Source: Thioalkalivibrio sp. HK1 (GTDB lineage: Bacteria; Pseudomonadota; Gammaproteobacteria; HK1). Taken from it: a stretch of DNA of 64,000 nucleotides. Numbering within the stretch: position 1 is the stretch's first letter; each line of letters opens with the position of its first letter. The notes below the pieces were generated by a model. It had not been told where the DNA came from. It made no database searches and saw nothing but the letters and a program-made list of their open reading frames with translations. Location: positions 1 through 64,000 of the forward strand of contig JFBG01000001.1 in assembly GCA_000583135.1 (NCBI GenBank). The letters are read 5' to 3'. Below are positions 63,444-64,000 of this stretch, piece after piece. The translations under genes and the position numbers were made by a program.

Positions 63444-63956
63444 TCATGTTCGATTTTTATTAGATTTTTTATTCTGACGCAATTTGTTAATCAAAAAATC
63501 ACCGCATTTCATCAAAATCAATTTCGATTTTTTATTTTTGTCTATTTGGATCATAGCGTCTTTTAATTTAGTGCGATTGTGCGAATGGATACCATTATGC
63601 ACCAATACCGGAAAAAAGGTTGTTGATGTATTATTGCCAATCCATTGTTGGGCAGCCTTGATTCCACTTTCTATCTGTTGGACAATGTTCGTTATTCCGT
63701 GAATCTTCCCGCTTTTCATCTCAATAGGAACGATCACGATAGAGTCGTTGCGATTGTTGAAATCAAGAAAAATAATATAGTCGCATCGTTTGCCACCGGG
63801 TGTAATTTTTAATTCATCGCAGTCCATTTTAATGATTAAGCGATTGGGTGAAGATGGTAGATTCGTCAGATTAACGACGCATTCGCCGCTATTACATCTC
63901 TTGGAATGGCATGCTTGATCAACATGATCGGCAATGGAAGAGATATTCGTGCTCAT
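63444..63956 (-). CDS. Cys-rich PD-(D/E)XK-like nuclease, copy 2 (intact)
   Basis: 170 residues. N-terminal C-x4-C-x4-C (CHSKRCNSGEC) and a later MDCDEL and KRCDYIIF suggest a bound metal. Strand CDYIIFLDFNN followed by VIVPIEMKSGK gives the D...ExK catalytic pattern, and IVQQIESGIKAAQQW supplies the usual following Gln helix. The conserved VLVHNGIH and a basic tail end the protein. No named family is recognised; nuclease activity is inferred from the motif. It is much more AT-rich than the bulk of the window. Its ATG overlaps the stop of the ATPase gene entering from the right edge. Confidence 0.75.
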   Translation of the reverse strand: MSTNISSIADHVDQACHSKRCNSGECVVNLTNLPSSPNRLIIKMDCDELKITPGGKRCDYIIFLDFNNRNDSIVIVPIEMKSGKIHGITNIVQQIESGIKAAQQWIGNNTSTTFFPVLVHNGIHSHNRTKLKDAMIQIDKNKKSKLILMKCGDFLINKLRQNKKSNKNRT

Positions 63957-64000
63957 TGTATTTCACCATTATGAATCTCATTGTAGATAGAGGCATTTTT
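63953..64000 (-). CDS. C-terminus of the second cassette ATPase, cut by the window edge
   Basis: Fifteen codons and a stop: KNASIYNEIHNGEIQ. They align with the end of the copy-1 ATPase (DNALISNGIHRSSV), and the stop overlaps the nuclease ATG in the same ATGA arrangement. This shows that a second ATPase/nuclease pair continues to the right. Confidence 0.7.
   Translation of the reverse strand, partial: KNASIYNEIHNGEIQ

Overview
The window looks like chromosome of a sulfur-metabolising gammaproteobacterium with high GC content (by eye around 60 percent) and a few clearly AT-rich imports. The case for this rests on three things: an aprBA operon of the kind found in sulfur oxidisers, a recJ / prfB / lysS neighbourhood as in Gammaproteobacteria (with an RpfE-like gene coupled to recJ as in Xanthomonas), and release factor 2 with the canonical programmed +1 frameshift. 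Calx-beta-like adhesins, TRAP and CaiB genes, a DMSP-lyase-like cupin and many defence genes or remnants would fit a marine and possibly host-associated lifestyle, but that part is inference.

Layout. 1-4.8 kb: 3' part of a giant Calx-beta-like repeat protein. 5.2-11.6 kb: minus-strand housekeeping and unknown genes (VOC protein, NodIJ-like ABC exporter, helical-repeat protein, YkgJ-type cysteine-cluster protein). 11.7-14.5 kb: a 114-bp tandem duplication, then aprBA. 15-20.4 kb (plus strand): AAA ATPase, DMSP-lyase-like cupin, RpfE-like protein and recJ. 20.6-30.8 kb: a divergent sugar locus (ABC importer on minus; GntR regulator, Gfo/Idh/MocA oxidoreductase, YihV-like PfkB kinase, FucI-like isomerase and PhyH dioxygenase on plus) sitting between recJ and prfB-lysS, which are adjacent in E. 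coli. 31.3-33.9 kb: prfB-lysS. 34-36.6 kb: lone HigA antitoxin, AT-rich OLD-type ATPase/TOPRIM protein, DUF1905 protein. 36.6-40.7 kb: a second Calx-beta-like giant protein. 41.1-43 kb: recQ. 43.4-50.4 kb: defence island with a Fic remnant, a type III restriction-modification locus whose mod gene carries a C13 homopolymer and is out of frame, a HigA antitoxin and two further remnants. 50.4-60.5 kb: two CaiB CoA-transferases, IclR regulator, crotonase and TRAP transporter, divergent from a signal-less solute-binding-like protein, SDR and zinc alcohol dehydrogenase. 60.6-64 kb: two tandem copies of an ATPase + small PD-(D/E)XK-like nuclease operon separated by a decayed IS3-type element.

Most notable: (a) the tandem ATPase/Cys-rich nuclease pairs, a candidate undescribed defence module, with one nuclease copy interrupted by a single TGA at a conserved Trp; (b) a probably phase-variable type III methyltransferase caught in the OFF state; (c) an internally duplicated eight-cysteine C-terminal domain shared by both giant repeat proteins; (d) a sugar locus whose kinase keeps the residues recalled as sulfonate-binding in sulfofructose kinase, suggesting an unusual sulfosugar pathway in an organism that also has aprBA and a DMSP-lyase-like gene. 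No tRNA, rRNA or CRISPR array was recognised. All calls come from reading the sequence; no database search was run.
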